From assembly GCA_023807065.1 (NCBI GenBank), contig JAJJLU010003462.1:1-64000 (forward strand): DNA of 64,000 bases, given 5' to 3'. The DNA comes from Isotricha intestinalis (lineage: Eukaryota > Ciliophora > Litostomatea > Vestibuliferida > Isotrichidae). Positions 10,551-20,703 of this stretch are shown in pieces; position 1 is the stretch's first letter, and the number at the start of each line of letters is the position of its first letter. Both the position numbers and the translations under genes were made by a program. Below the pieces are notes generated by a model. The model searched no databases and was not told the origin of the DNA. It was given only the letters and a program-made list of their open reading frames with translations.

Positions 10551-11543
10551 TTAAGAAAATTTATCAACGACAAAAATATTATTATTTTTTTTATGACAAG
10601 AAGAAAAAGGGAAATAATTAACAAAAACTTTATAACAACTGATTGGTAATTCATATTCTTGTTTAATTCTTTCAGGATTATTTATAATAAAATATGAATT
10701 ATTAAAATAATAATTATTATTTACATTAGTCTGTCCATAATTATCAATATTATTTTTTTGTATATATTGAATGAAATCTTTTCTTCCTTGAATTTTAGAA
10801 TAAGCAAGTTGACACTTTTTTTTATTATTAAACATTTTCCATTTTTTATTCATGAATTCATAATAAAAATATATTATATGAATTGGATTTATAAAATTTA
10901 TAAATCCAAAACCTAAATTTGAGTTACAATTTAAAGGTAAATATAAAATATCATATTTAAAAGAAAATTTAAGGTTTATTTCTTTCATAAGTAATTGTAT
11001 ATTATATTTATTTGGGATATTTCTTATTATTAATGTTGTTCTATTATCTTTTTGTTTTAAAATATTATCTAAATAAATTATATTTTTTGGGTTTTCATAA
11101 GGATTTAAATCTAAATTTGAATAAAAAAGATAGCTATCTTCATTCAAAGAAAATAAATCTAAATTAGATTGCTGGTAAAAATAATTTAAATTGTTAATAT
11201 TATAATTACCTAAATTATTGTTAAAATAAAAAATGGAATTATTATATAATAGATTAGAATAATATTTTTCAATAGAAATATTTTTAGGAATGTTTGTAAA
11301 AGATTTAGATGAGTTTGTAGAATTTTTTGTTTCATTAGATTCTATTGAAGAATTATTTATATAATTATTTCCTTTTTTTTTCTCTTTCTTTGTTTCAATA
11401 AAATTTATATTAAAATTTGGTTCATTATTCTCTTTTTTCATATCAAGTAAAGTTATTGATATTTCTTTGTTAATTTCTTCATAATCTTTATCTTTTATTT
11501 GTTCTTTTGGAGATTTAAATAAACTTTTATCTGATATTATCAT
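10551..11543 (-). CDS. Mei2-type RRM RNA-binding protein
   Basis: 330 residues in one exon. An Asn/Ser-rich N-terminal half is followed at about residues 165-262 by a Mei2-type RRM (RRM_2). Key parts are TLIIRNIPNKYN (the RNP2-equivalent, with the very conserved IPNKY), the helix LLMKEIN, YDILYLPLNCNSNLGFGFINF (RNP1-equivalent), and WKMFNNKKKCQLAYSKIQGR, which matches the family's 'K.C.v.YA.IQG+' strand. In yeast Mei2 this C-terminal RRM binds meiotic RNA; plant and protist relatives act in development. A C-terminal Cys/His pair follows (SSCHKKN). Family assignment is strong; the role is inferred. The upstream RRMs of long Mei2 proteins are absent. Confidence 0.85.
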   Translation of the reverse strand: MIISDKSLFKSPKEQIKDKDYEEINKEISITLLDMKKENNEPNFNINFIETKKEKKKGNNYINNSSIESNETKNSTNSSKSFTNIPKNISIEKYYSNLLYNNSIFYFNNNLGNYNINNLNYFYQQSNLDLFSLNEDSYLFYSNLDLNPYENPKNIIYLDNILKQKDNRTTLIIRNIPNKYNIQLLMKEINLKFSFKYDILYLPLNCNSNLGFGFINFINPIHIIYFYYEFMNKKWKMFNNKKKCQLAYSKIQGRKDFIQYIQKNNIDNYGQTNVNNNYYFNNSYFIINNPERIKQEYELPISCYKVFVNYFPFSSCHKKNNNIFVVDKFS

Positions 11544-12333
11544 TTATATTTTTATTAATAATATTTTTTACTTTTAATTCTGAAAAAACATCAAAAAAAT
11601 TAATTAATTTTTGGTTAAAAAAATTAAATGATATTAATTTTATATTTATTTTTCCTAATTTTTTTTTGATTATTTTTTTTTATATTTCATTGTTATTATT
11701 TATAAATTCTAAGTGATCCCCTAATAATAAGAAATCAATGTTGATATTTTTTCATTTTCAATTTTTATTTTAAATTATTATTATTTAATTCTTTTCATCT
11801 TATGTTTTTCATTTTTTTATTTCCTTTTCAAAAATTATTTTTTAAAATTTTTCTTTTTCTTCATTTAATTAATATTTTCGATTACAGATTCTTTTCCTTT
11901 TTCATTATTTATTATACTACTACATTTAAATTCTATTCCTTTTCTTAATTCATTTATTGTATTCATATTGATTTATTAAATCATTTGAAGGATAATAATT
12001 TAGTAAATGTAAATTTATTTAATAATAATTCAAAAAGTTTTTTCCTTTGAAGATATGGATATAAATTTTTAGTTGATGCTGGTTTTTCTATTTTTAATTA
12101 TTTTTAAAATGTTATTGACGTTGAAAAATTTACCATTCAATTTTATTTTCCATTTTTAACGAAAAATGTATTCTAAAAATAAATACATTGTCAAACAATA
12201 TATTTTTAATTATTTTTAAACTTTAATAATCTGTGATTTTATTTAAATTAATTAATAAACATAAAAAAAAATTTGATTTAATTTTTTAAAAAAATAAAAT
12301 GAAAAAACTAAAAATTCCAACAGAAAATAAATT
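11544..12333. other. Intergenic region with coding-like fragments
   Basis: About 790 bp between the 5' end of the Mei2-like gene and the 3' end of the WD40 gene. On - there are short pieces in changing frames, such as IEKPASTKNLYPYLQRKK near 12050 and MNTINELRKGIEFKCSS near 11960, each soon interrupted. A decayed gene is possible but not shown. Confidence 0.35.
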
Positions 12334-15300
12334 TTATTTTCCTCCAAAATGAGAACTTTTTGAAGTTAAATTATGATAAGTAGTAGTATTAGTAGATTTA
12401 ATTTCATTAATTTTTCCTTCTTTATCTTTTTTCTCTTTTTTATCTTTTTTATTTTTTTTTGCATTTTCAACCATATTTCTAATAACTTTCAAAGTGATTT
12501 CATTTAAGCCTTGTTGAGGAACATCTTCATTAATTAAATTTTCAATTTTTCTTTGAGCATCTTGAACATAAAATCCTTCATAAGACATAGGAATTTTACT
12601 ATCATCATTTCCTTTTTTAATTTTATATTTATCGATTTTTTCAATAGGTTTATATCTTCTTTTATTAACAACAACTTTTTCTTTTTTCACTTCAATAGGT
12701 TTTTCAACTTTTTCCTCAACTATAATATTTTGAGCCATTTTATCTTCTTTTGAACCAATAACAATTTTTTCAACTCCAACTTCTTCAAAAATTTTAACAA
12801 CTTCAGCAATTTCATTTTCTAATATTTTTTCATCATTAACTTTAAAAGTCCATTCTGGAAGTGGAAAATCAATTTTAGCTAATTTTGGTAATGTATTTAT
12901 TACTCCTAAACATTCACATTTAAAATTCCATACTTTAACAAATTTATCTTTTGAACTTGTTGCAAAACTTAAAGGCTCTTTTATTATTGTTATACATGTT
13001 AATTCATCTTTATGTCCTTTCCATTCATGTCTTATTATATTTTGATATAAATTTATATATTCTGAAAATTTTGTTCTTCCTTTTTGTTGAATATTATGAT
13101 TTATAATTGTTTCTGTGTTTATATCATCTTTTTTTAATATATTAAATGTACTTTTTATTACGACTTTTGAACATGGTTCTAAATCATATTTTTTTATAAA
13201 ACCTAATAAATCTAATAATTTTAAATTTCCTTGAGAATCACCTATAATTAAATAAAATTTTTTGGATTTTTCTTCGTCATTTGAATAATATTGTTCAGGA
13301 GCCATTGTTTTATCAATTATTTCATTTTTATAATTGTTAGGTACAATATCTAAATTATTATCATCTTCTTCATCTTCTTCTTCAGGATCATCAAATATAC
13401 TTCTTTCTTTAACTGGTTTTGGAGGAGGAGTATAAGGTTTATCTGGGTTCATAAAAGGAGATTCTTCATCAAAATATTTTCTTAAAGGTACATTAAAACC
13501 GCAATCTTCCATTTCTTGAATAAGGAAATTTATACTTTTAACAGAAGCTAATTCTATTTTTCTTGATAATTTAAAATAATTTCTACTTCTGAATATACAT
13601 TCACCTCTATATTTGTTGTTTGGTTTTATTCCCCAAAAATATATTGTTCCATCTGAGTAACTTACAATTAAAACGGCATAAGGATCAAAAAATTTTAAAG
13701 CATTAACATTAATTTTATCTAATTTACCATTTGGCAAATAACATATATCATCTATTTTACTCATTTCAAAATCCCAAATAACAACTAATCCATCTGAACT
13801 TCCTGTTGCAAATAAATTTAATTGCATTGAGAAATCTAAACAATTTATTTCATTTATTTTATTATCTATAGTATGTCCTCCTCTTATTGTTCTTAATTTT
13901 TCTGTTTCTTCAGGATCATTTTCATTATACATATTTATTAAAGAATCATCTCCTGTTGATATTAATATAAAATTATCTCCTTCATTACCATAATCATAAT
14001 AATAAAACATTGAAGTTATTTCTTTTATATGATCATATTTATATGTTTGAATACCATCTCTTTCTATTTCTTCTTCATTTATTGGTTTTATTAAAGAACC
14101 ATTTCCTGCATTAAATTGCATTATTGCTCCATTTGTAAAACCTAAATAAAATTTACGATAATTATTTTCAAAAAGAAAATATTTTATTTTTGTATCCCCA
14201 TCAAAATGTTCATTTGCTGTTAATTTTTTATAACATTTATATAAAACACCTTCTTTATTAAAAACTCTAACATCTTTAAAAGTAGTGACAAAAAATTGTT
14301 GATAATAAGTATTAAAATCAACTTTAATAGGGTAATTATCATCTTTAACTTGATTTTTTTGAATATGTTCTTCTTCTCTATATTTACTATCATAAAAGAT
14401 CATTTTATTACCATAAACAAGGAATTTATTATATTTACTTAATCCTAATAAATTAGTAACTTTAAAGTTTTTTTTGGGAGTGGGAATTAATTGTAAACAT
14501 AATTTTAATTTGGTGTCCCAAATTCTAACATTTCCTTCTTCATCAACAGAAACAGCCATATAAGAATTACTAAGAAAATTACATGAAATAACAGGAGCAT
14601 AATGACCTTCTAATCTTCCTTTATAAGCTTCATCAATACTTAAATCAGTACAATATACATTAATATAATATTCAAATCCAACACTTAAAATATAACCTAC
14701 AGTTTCTATTAAAGGATTATAATTTAAACTTCTAACTCCTAATGAATGATTTGTCCATGTTCTAATTACATCTTTATCATTTAAATTTATTAGTCTTATT
14801 TTACCATCCATACATGCTGTTAATATCATCATTGGTTTATATATTTCTATGCAATCTAATATTTCACCTTTATGAGGTAATATTTCACAATAATGATTTC
14901 TATATGGATGTCCTTCATTATAATAACAATCATATTTTTGACCATGAAATTCAAATTCTACATCTAATTCATTTAATGTATAATAGGTAAACTTTTCTAA
15001 TTTACTTCCTGATGAAAACCAAATATTATGTTCTGGTAAATACCATATTCTTTTTTCTAAAGTTGGCATTTTCATTTCATGAACTAATTCTATTCTGTCA
15101 TCTGATGCAAAACTAAAAAATACTATTCTCTTATCACTTAATGTCATTGCAATTAAATTTTGATATTGACACATTGATAATATACTATATGACATATTTT
15201 TATCATTTTTATTGTCATTTTTTTTATTTATTTTTTTCTCATTTTTATTCTTTCTCTTATTATTATCTAAATAATTTTTAGGATTTAAATATGTATCTAA

Positions 15301-15942
15301 TTCAACTATTTTCTCACTTTTTCCTGTTTTTGGATTATATATTCTAATATTTTTAGTTCCATATTCATTAATAATTAACATATCAATTCTAGGAATAAAA
15401 ACAGCACTAATAACATCTTGTTTATGAATAATATTATCTTTTATTCTAGGAGAAATTTGATATCTTTTATATTTTGCCATTTGTTTTTCATTAAATAATT
15501 TATTATTATTATCATCTTCATTTTCATCTACTTTAGCATCATTATCTCCTTCAACAGTATCAATAATAAATTGAGTAAATTCTTCCCATTGCATATGACC
15601 ATCTCCATTAAAATCTATTTCACAAAAAAATTTATATAAACCATATACTAAATTTGTTTCATCCATTGGATCATTTGGATTAAATGGTAATTCTTTTTTC
15701 ATTTTTTCTATAAATAATGATTTTTCTATTCCATCTGGGTAATCTTTGTAAAAATCTGCTAATTTATTTATTTTGTTTAAATCTAATAACATCATGATTA
15801 TATTTATATCATATTTATGTCTATCTAAAAGATAATAACAATTGTTTTTAAATATTTTTAAATAAGCATTCTTATATGTTTCAATTGTTATTGGAGCTTC
15901 ATAATCTGAATCATAACTTCTTTTATCATCATTATCATTCAT
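12334..15942 (-). CDS. EF-hand/WD40 protein, CFAP337 (WDR49)-like
   Basis: 1202 residues in one exon, starting MNDNDDKRSYDSDYE. A canonical EF-hand loop lies at about 110-121 (DFNGDGHMQWEE), with a degenerate partner before it. From about 170 to 1020 follow many WD40 repeats: GHPYRNHYCE, VRSLNYNPL, GHYAPVISCNFL, VRIWDTKLK, GSSDGLVVIWDFE, GHKDELTCITI and KVWNFKCE. The rest is Lys/Glu-rich. An EF-hand pair in front of double beta-propellers is the layout of WDR49/CFAP337, a ciliary axoneme protein near the central pair/radial spokes that may sense calcium. EFCAB8-like proteins are the other candidate. A Pro/acidic linker (PYTPPPKPVKE, EEEDEEDDN) separates the last propeller blades. It implies a ciliated or flagellated cell. 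Confidence 0.8.
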   Translation of the reverse strand: MNDNDDKRSYDSDYEAPITIETYKNAYLKIFKNNCYYLLDRHKYDINIIMMLLDLNKINKLADFYKDYPDGIEKSLFIEKMKKELPFNPNDPMDETNLVYGLYKFFCEIDFNGDGHMQWEEFTQFIIDTVEGDNDAKVDENEDDNNNKLFNEKQMAKYKRYQISPRIKDNIIHKQDVISAVFIPRIDMLIINEYGTKNIRIYNPKTGKSEKIVELDTYLNPKNYLDNNKRKNKNEKKINKKNDNKNDKNMSYSILSMCQYQNLIAMTLSDKRIVFFSFASDDRIELVHEMKMPTLEKRIWYLPEHNIWFSSGSKLEKFTYYTLNELDVEFEFHGQKYDCYYNEGHPYRNHYCEILPHKGEILDCIEIYKPMMILTACMDGKIRLINLNDKDVIRTWTNHSLGVRSLNYNPLIETVGYILSVGFEYYINVYCTDLSIDEAYKGRLEGHYAPVISCNFLSNSYMAVSVDEEGNVRIWDTKLKLCLQLIPTPKKNFKVTNLLGLSKYNKFLVYGNKMIFYDSKYREEEHIQKNQVKDDNYPIKVDFNTYYQQFFVTTFKDVRVFNKEGVLYKCYKKLTANEHFDGDTKIKYFLFENNYRKFYLGFTNGAIMQFNAGNGSLIKPINEEEIERDGIQTYKYDHIKEITSMFYYYDYGNEGDNFILISTGDDSLINMYNENDPEETEKLRTIRGGHTIDNKINEINCLDFSMQLNLFATGSSDGLVVIWDFEMSKIDDICYLPNGKLDKINVNALKFFDPYAVLIVSYSDGTIYFWGIKPNNKYRGECIFRSRNYFKLSRKIELASVKSINFLIQEMEDCGFNVPLRKYFDEESPFMNPDKPYTPPPKPVKERSIFDDPEEEDEEDDNNLDIVPNNYKNEIIDKTMAPEQYYSNDEEKSKKFYLIIGDSQGNLKLLDLLGFIKKYDLEPCSKVVIKSTFNILKKDDINTETIINHNIQQKGRTKFSEYINLYQNIIRHEWKGHKDELTCITIIKEPLSFATSSKDKFVKVWNFKCECLGVINTLPKLAKIDFPLPEWTFKVNDEKILENEIAEVVKIFEEVGVEKIVIGSKEDKMAQNIIVEEKVEKPIEVKKEKVVVNKRRYKPIEKIDKYKIKKGNDDSKIPMSYEGFYVQDAQRKIENLINEDVPQQGLNEITLKVIRNMVENAKKNKKDKKEKKDKEGKINEIKSTNTTTYHNLTSKSSHFGGK

Positions 15943-16026
15943 TTTTTATTTAATAACTATTATTTTATTATTTGAAATTAAAAAAGTTATAATTTTAAAA
16001 ATTAAAATTTAAATTTTATTAAATTT

Positions 16027-17751
16027 CTAATTAACATTAAGCATTATATCATTATTTAAATCACTTTTTTGTTTTAACATTGATAACTCAGTTAAAAAAC
16101 CTTTTGAATTAATTATATCAGTTCCCCCACAAATAATAGGAATATTTAATTGATGAGATAAATTAGTTAAATCTTTAGTTTCTTCAAAAGTAATTCCACC
16201 AAAGCAAAAAACAATAATTTTATTAGGTCTTGGTGCATTTCCAGAAAGATAAGTTTCATAATCATTTTCTTTATTTTTATTTTTAACAATTCCTTCGACT
16301 ATATTTTGTAAATAACTAATATGTTGCATAAATGCATTCGTTGATCCTCCTTTAAAAGCATTCATAAAGAATTTTTTCCCTTTTGCCATAAAATCTTTAT
16401 TTTCTAAACAATCTAAAGTTCTTTTATTTTTTCCAGCATATTTTAATAATAAATCACCATAAATAATCCAATCATTCATTTTATTTTCTTTCATAATCTC
16501 TTTTAAATTATTTATTAAAGAATCACCTTCATATCTAAATATATATAATAAATATAATTTAGCTTTATCTAATTGTCTAATTTTATCATCAGATAAAAAT
16601 TTAACTATTTGATTATATTGTCCTTTCTTATCATCATGAACAGCAATTTCTTGTTCTAAAGGAGATAAATCCATTAATTTATATTTATTAACATAATCAA
16701 TAATTTCATAAGTTAATTTTAAATGTTTAGTAATATTCATTGATTCTTTTCTTTTTTCAGGTAAACTTTCAATTAATTTTCTTATTTCTTCAATAGTATT
16801 TTCTTTATTAGAATTTTCATTAGATTCTTTTTTTAATTTTTCAGCAGCTGAATTTGCTTCTACTGTAAAATTCCCATAATCAGAATTCATATGTAATGAA
16901 AAAAATTTATCTATTGATTCAATATCAGAAACTACTAATTTTTCATTTTGATTATTTTTTTCTCCTTTTAATTGAACAACATTATTTTTAATTCCTATTA
17001 TTTCATGAATTTGGGCTTGATAAGTCCATTGATTAATTAAAGGAGTTACAGGATCTTCTTTTCTATCAAAAATAAATAATAAACCATTTTGATTATTACC
17101 ACATTCTTTTCTTATAAAATTATAATTATCATTAAAATATTCTGATATTTTTTTACATAATATTGAAGTTATTTTAGAACCTCTAACACATTTAATAACT
17201 GGAAATATTCTATTACTTAAACATATTGAAATTAATCCTTGAATTATTCTTTCAAACATTTGAGAATCATATTCATTCCATTTTTCCATTGGAGTCATTG
17301 CTAAATTTGATATACATGATTCAATATTTAAATGAAATACGTTTGAATTTATTACATAATAATCAAAATATACTTCTTGAAAAGATTTTACTTGCATATT
17401 TATATCATATTGTGCTATTTTTTGAAGGTAATCATCTGGAACTGTGTTTGAAAAGAATAAATGTATTTCTTTGAAATTTAAATTTTTTAATATTTCTTTT
17501 AAATAATTTAAATTTTGAGATGTTGGACGTAGGAAAAATATTCCACTTAAATTAAATTTTTGGGATGGTTGAATTTTTTCAATGTTTTCAAATAAAAATA
17601 TTTCCTGTTTTAATGCTAAACTTTTTGAAAATTCTAAAGAAAATATTATTTGAGTCTCTTTATCCATTACTATTGCTTTCATTTCTTTTATGTTTGATAT
17701 CATATTTTCTATGTAATCATTAGATATTTCGTGGAGATTTGGATTTGACAT
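16027..17751 (-). CDS. VPS45: Vps45, Sec1/Munc18-family SNARE regulator
   Basis: 574 residues, close to the usual length of Vps45. Sec1-family landmarks are visible: MKAIVMDKETQ near the start, GIFFLRPTSQN, DRKEDPVTPLINQWTYQAQ followed by HEIIGIKNN, and the terminal KIIVFCFGGITFEE. The 'NQWTYQAxxHExxGIxNN' block separates Vps45 from Vps33, Sly1 and Sec1. Vps45 binds syntaxins of the trans-Golgi and endosomes and controls SNARE assembly. Start: the ATG at 17751 gives the normal N-terminus. It is divergently arranged with Sec24 across a 270-bp spacer, so the two traffic genes may share a promoter region. Confidence 0.9.
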   Translation of the reverse strand: MSNPNLHEISNDYIENMISNIKEMKAIVMDKETQIIFSLEFSKSLALKQEIFLFENIEKIQPSQKFNLSGIFFLRPTSQNLNYLKEILKNLNFKEIHLFFSNTVPDDYLQKIAQYDINMQVKSFQEVYFDYYVINSNVFHLNIESCISNLAMTPMEKWNEYDSQMFERIIQGLISICLSNRIFPVIKCVRGSKITSILCKKISEYFNDNYNFIRKECGNNQNGLLFIFDRKEDPVTPLINQWTYQAQIHEIIGIKNNVVQLKGEKNNQNEKLVVSDIESIDKFFSLHMNSDYGNFTVEANSAAEKLKKESNENSNKENTIEEIRKLIESLPEKRKESMNITKHLKLTYEIIDYVNKYKLMDLSPLEQEIAVHDDKKGQYNQIVKFLSDDKIRQLDKAKLYLLYIFRYEGDSLINNLKEIMKENKMNDWIIYGDLLLKYAGKNKRTLDCLENKDFMAKGKKFFMNAFKGGSTNAFMQHISYLQNIVEGIVKNKNKENDYETYLSGNAPRPNKIIVFCFGGITFEETKDLTNLSHQLNIPIICGGTDIINSKGFLTELSMLKQKSDLNNDIMLNVN

Positions 17752-18021
17752 TAAATCACTTAAAATAAATAAATTAATTAATTTTTATAATATAATTCAT
17801 TGCTCAATTTTAAATATTTTAATTTTTGAAGTATTCATATTTATTTTTTTTGATTGTATGGGATGTCTTTATTATTATATAATTTATATATTAAATTTAC
17901 CTAAAGTAGATAAAAAACAATTTTCCAATTAATTAAACTTAATTATAAAAATTAAAAATATTAAAAATTCTATAATTAGATAAATTAATAAATAAAATTA
18001 ATTGAATTTCATTTTAAAAAA

Positions 18022-20550
18022 ATGATAAAAAAAAGTCCTTTTGGAAATCCATTTCCAAATCAAGAAACCCAAAATGATCCTCAATTAAAATCGCCTCCTC
18101 AAAATTATAATAAAAATCCTCAAAACACTGAATTTTTAAGACCACCTCCAAAATTAAATGAAATAAACTCATATAAACAGAATAATTTACAATTTAATGA
18201 TTTTGAACAACCTCAAAATAACAATAACTCTAATATTCATAATTTTCAACCTCAAAGAAAATATTCAAATCCTTATCAAAAGCAAAGTAATGATTCATCA
18301 GATTTTGAAATTATATTAAATGAATATGAAAATAAATTAAAAATATATAATTGTTCAAATGAATTTATTTCACCAACAACTTATATTTTTCCAAAAAATA
18401 ATTCTTTAATAACTGAGATGTCATTTCCTCTTGGATTAAATATATCTCCTTTTTCAAATAATATTACTCAAATTCCAATAATAAATTATGAAGAGAAAAA
18501 TATTCCAAGATGTCCAAATGAAAATTGTAGAGCTTATTTAAATCCTTTTGTTAAATTTATTGATAATGGAAACAAATGGATTTGTAATATATGTAATCAA
18601 GTTAATTTAACTGAAGATTATTATTATGGTGATTTAGACCAAAACAATGAAAGAGTTGATAGAAACACTAAAGTTGAATTATCGAATGGTTCATATGAAT
18701 TTATTGCAAATAAACAATATTGGAAAAATGGGAAAAATCCAACAAAAGCTTTTTTTATGTTTTTAATAGAAACTTCATTAAGTTCTATTAATAATGGTTA
18801 TTTAAATGCTATAATTGAAAGTATTAAAGATATAATTAATAATGAAAGTTTTTATAATGGAAATGATATAAATTTAAGTTTTATTACTTATGATACTAAT
18901 GTTCATTTTTATTCTTATAATAATAAAATGAATCAACCTCAAATGTTATGTGTTGCTGATGAACCTGTTTTTCTTCCTTCTATAAAAGATAATTTAATAT
19001 TTAATTTAAAAGATCATAAAGATAAAATATTACAAATATTAGATTTAATTCAAAATACTTTTATTACTAATACAATTAAAGATTCTAATAAAATATTTTC
19101 TGCTTTAAATGGAGGATATTTATTAGGAAGAAATTTAGGAGGAAAAATAATTATTTTTTCTTCAAGTAATACTTTATCAAATAATAGTAAATTAATTAAT
19201 GGAATTGATAAACAAATGACAAAAGAACAAATTGCTTATTCCACTCATGATAAAAGACAATTAGGAAATATGGGAATAAATTTAACTAATGAAAATATGT
19301 CTTGTGATATTTTTGCTTGTGCTGAAAATCCTATTTATGTTTATACTTTAAATCAATTATGTGAATATTCAAATGGAAATTTATATTTTTATAAAAATTT
19401 TAATATTGATTTACATTATAAAAATATATTCAATCAAATTAGAAAAGTTTTAACTAGACCAATTGCTTGGGAAGGTGTTTTAAGAACTAGATTTTCTTTT
19501 AATTATAAAATTCATGAATATTTAACTCCTGTTTTAATTAGTAATAAAGATTTATTTATTTTTCCAACTTATGATAGTGATCAACATTATCAATTTGGAG
19601 TAACTCAAATTAAAAATGATGATAAAACTAATAATATATATGAAAATGAAAATTTTCTCTATATTCAAAGCGCATTATTATATTCTTATGGTGATGGGCA
19701 AAGAAGAATTAGAATTCATAATTTATGTTTACCTTTATCAAATAAATTAATAGATATTTATAATGGAATTAATTCTGAATTTTTAGCAAGTTATTATTTA
19801 AAACAAACAATAGATAAAATATATAAAACAAAAAATATATCTAATGCAATAATTTCAACAGAAACTTTATTTAGAACTTTCATTTCAGTAGTTTTAAGCA
19901 TATCTCAAACAATGAAAAAGGAATTATTAGACAATTTACAATTTTTACCTATTTATATGTTAGGAATGATTAAACATAGAGTTTTTTGTAAAGATGAAAT
20001 AGAAAGAAATTATGATATAGATTTATCTAATTACTTAAGAATTAAATTACAAAAAATGTCATCTGAAGAAATATTATCATATATTTATCCAAATATTTAT
20101 CCTATTCATGAATTAATTGATGATGAAAATTTAGGGAAAATTAATACTGAAAATGGAATTCCTAATATTCCAAATATTATTTCTACTAGTGAAAGTTCTA
20201 TGGAGAATAATGGTTTATATTTAATTGATAATGGATATTTATTAATTATTTATGTTAAAAAAGATGTGAATTCTATTATTTTAAAATCTCTTTTTGAAGT
20301 CGAAGATTTACAATATTTATCTATTAATGTTAATGAAGAAAATGTTTTTCAAAATTTAGATGATTTTAAAGAAAGATTAATGAATATTATTGATTATATT
20401 AGAAGTGGAAAATCACTTTTTCAAAATTTAATTTTTGCTTTTGAAGGAACTAATTCTGAAAAAATTGTTAAAGAATCTTTAATTGAAGATAATAATTGTA
20501 ATTGGTATAAAATGGATTATTCTAATTTTTATAAGAGATGTATGAGTTAA
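18022..20550 (+). CDS. SEC24: Sec24, COPII cargo adaptor
   Basis: 842 residues in one exon. A Pro/Asn/Gln-rich N-terminus (1-100) precedes a zinc finger at 164-191: C164 (RCPNENC), C169, C188, C191, with AYLNPF between. Next is a trunk domain (KAFFMFLIETS, LSFITYDTNVHFY, GGKIIIFSSSN), a helical domain and a gelsolin-like C-terminus (GLYLIDNGYLLIIYV). Sec24 is the COPII subunit that selects cargo at ER exit sites. 'RCPNENCRAYLNPFV', GIDKQMTKEQ and the SCDIFACAENP segment support Sec24 over Sec23. The first cysteine pair is spaced C-x4-C, where the classical finger is C-x2-C. Typical length is 750-1000 residues. Confidence 0.92.
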   Translation: MIKKSPFGNPFPNQETQNDPQLKSPPQNYNKNPQNTEFLRPPPKLNEINSYKQNNLQFNDFEQPQNNNNSNIHNFQPQRKYSNPYQKQSNDSSDFEIILNEYENKLKIYNCSNEFISPTTYIFPKNNSLITEMSFPLGLNISPFSNNITQIPIINYEEKNIPRCPNENCRAYLNPFVKFIDNGNKWICNICNQVNLTEDYYYGDLDQNNERVDRNTKVELSNGSYEFIANKQYWKNGKNPTKAFFMFLIETSLSSINNGYLNAIIESIKDIINNESFYNGNDINLSFITYDTNVHFYSYNNKMNQPQMLCVADEPVFLPSIKDNLIFNLKDHKDKILQILDLIQNTFITNTIKDSNKIFSALNGGYLLGRNLGGKIIIFSSSNTLSNNSKLINGIDKQMTKEQIAYSTHDKRQLGNMGINLTNENMSCDIFACAENPIYVYTLNQLCEYSNGNLYFYKNFNIDLHYKNIFNQIRKVLTRPIAWEGVLRTRFSFNYKIHEYLTPVLISNKDLFIFPTYDSDQHYQFGVTQIKNDDKTNNIYENENFLYIQSALLYSYGDGQRRIRIHNLCLPLSNKLIDIYNGINSEFLASYYLKQTIDKIYKTKNISNAIISTETLFRTFISVVLSISQTMKKELLDNLQFLPIYMLGMIKHRVFCKDEIERNYDIDLSNYLRIKLQKMSSEEILSYIYPNIYPIHELIDDENLGKINTENGIPNIPNIISTSESSMENNGLYLIDNGYLLIIYVKKDVNSIILKSLFEVEDLQYLSINVNEENVFQNLDDFKERLMNIIDYIRSGKSLFQNLIFAFEGTNSEKIVKESLIEDNNCNWYKMDYSNFYKRCMS

Positions 20551-20703
20551 ATCAATGAAATTAAAAATAAATTAAAAATAATATATAAAAAAAACAATTT
20601 ATGAAATAATTATAAAATAAATATACTTTATTTTAAGATTTATTTATTTTTATTCTATTTAATTTCTTTTTATATAAATTATATTAAAATTTGATTAATT
20701 TGT

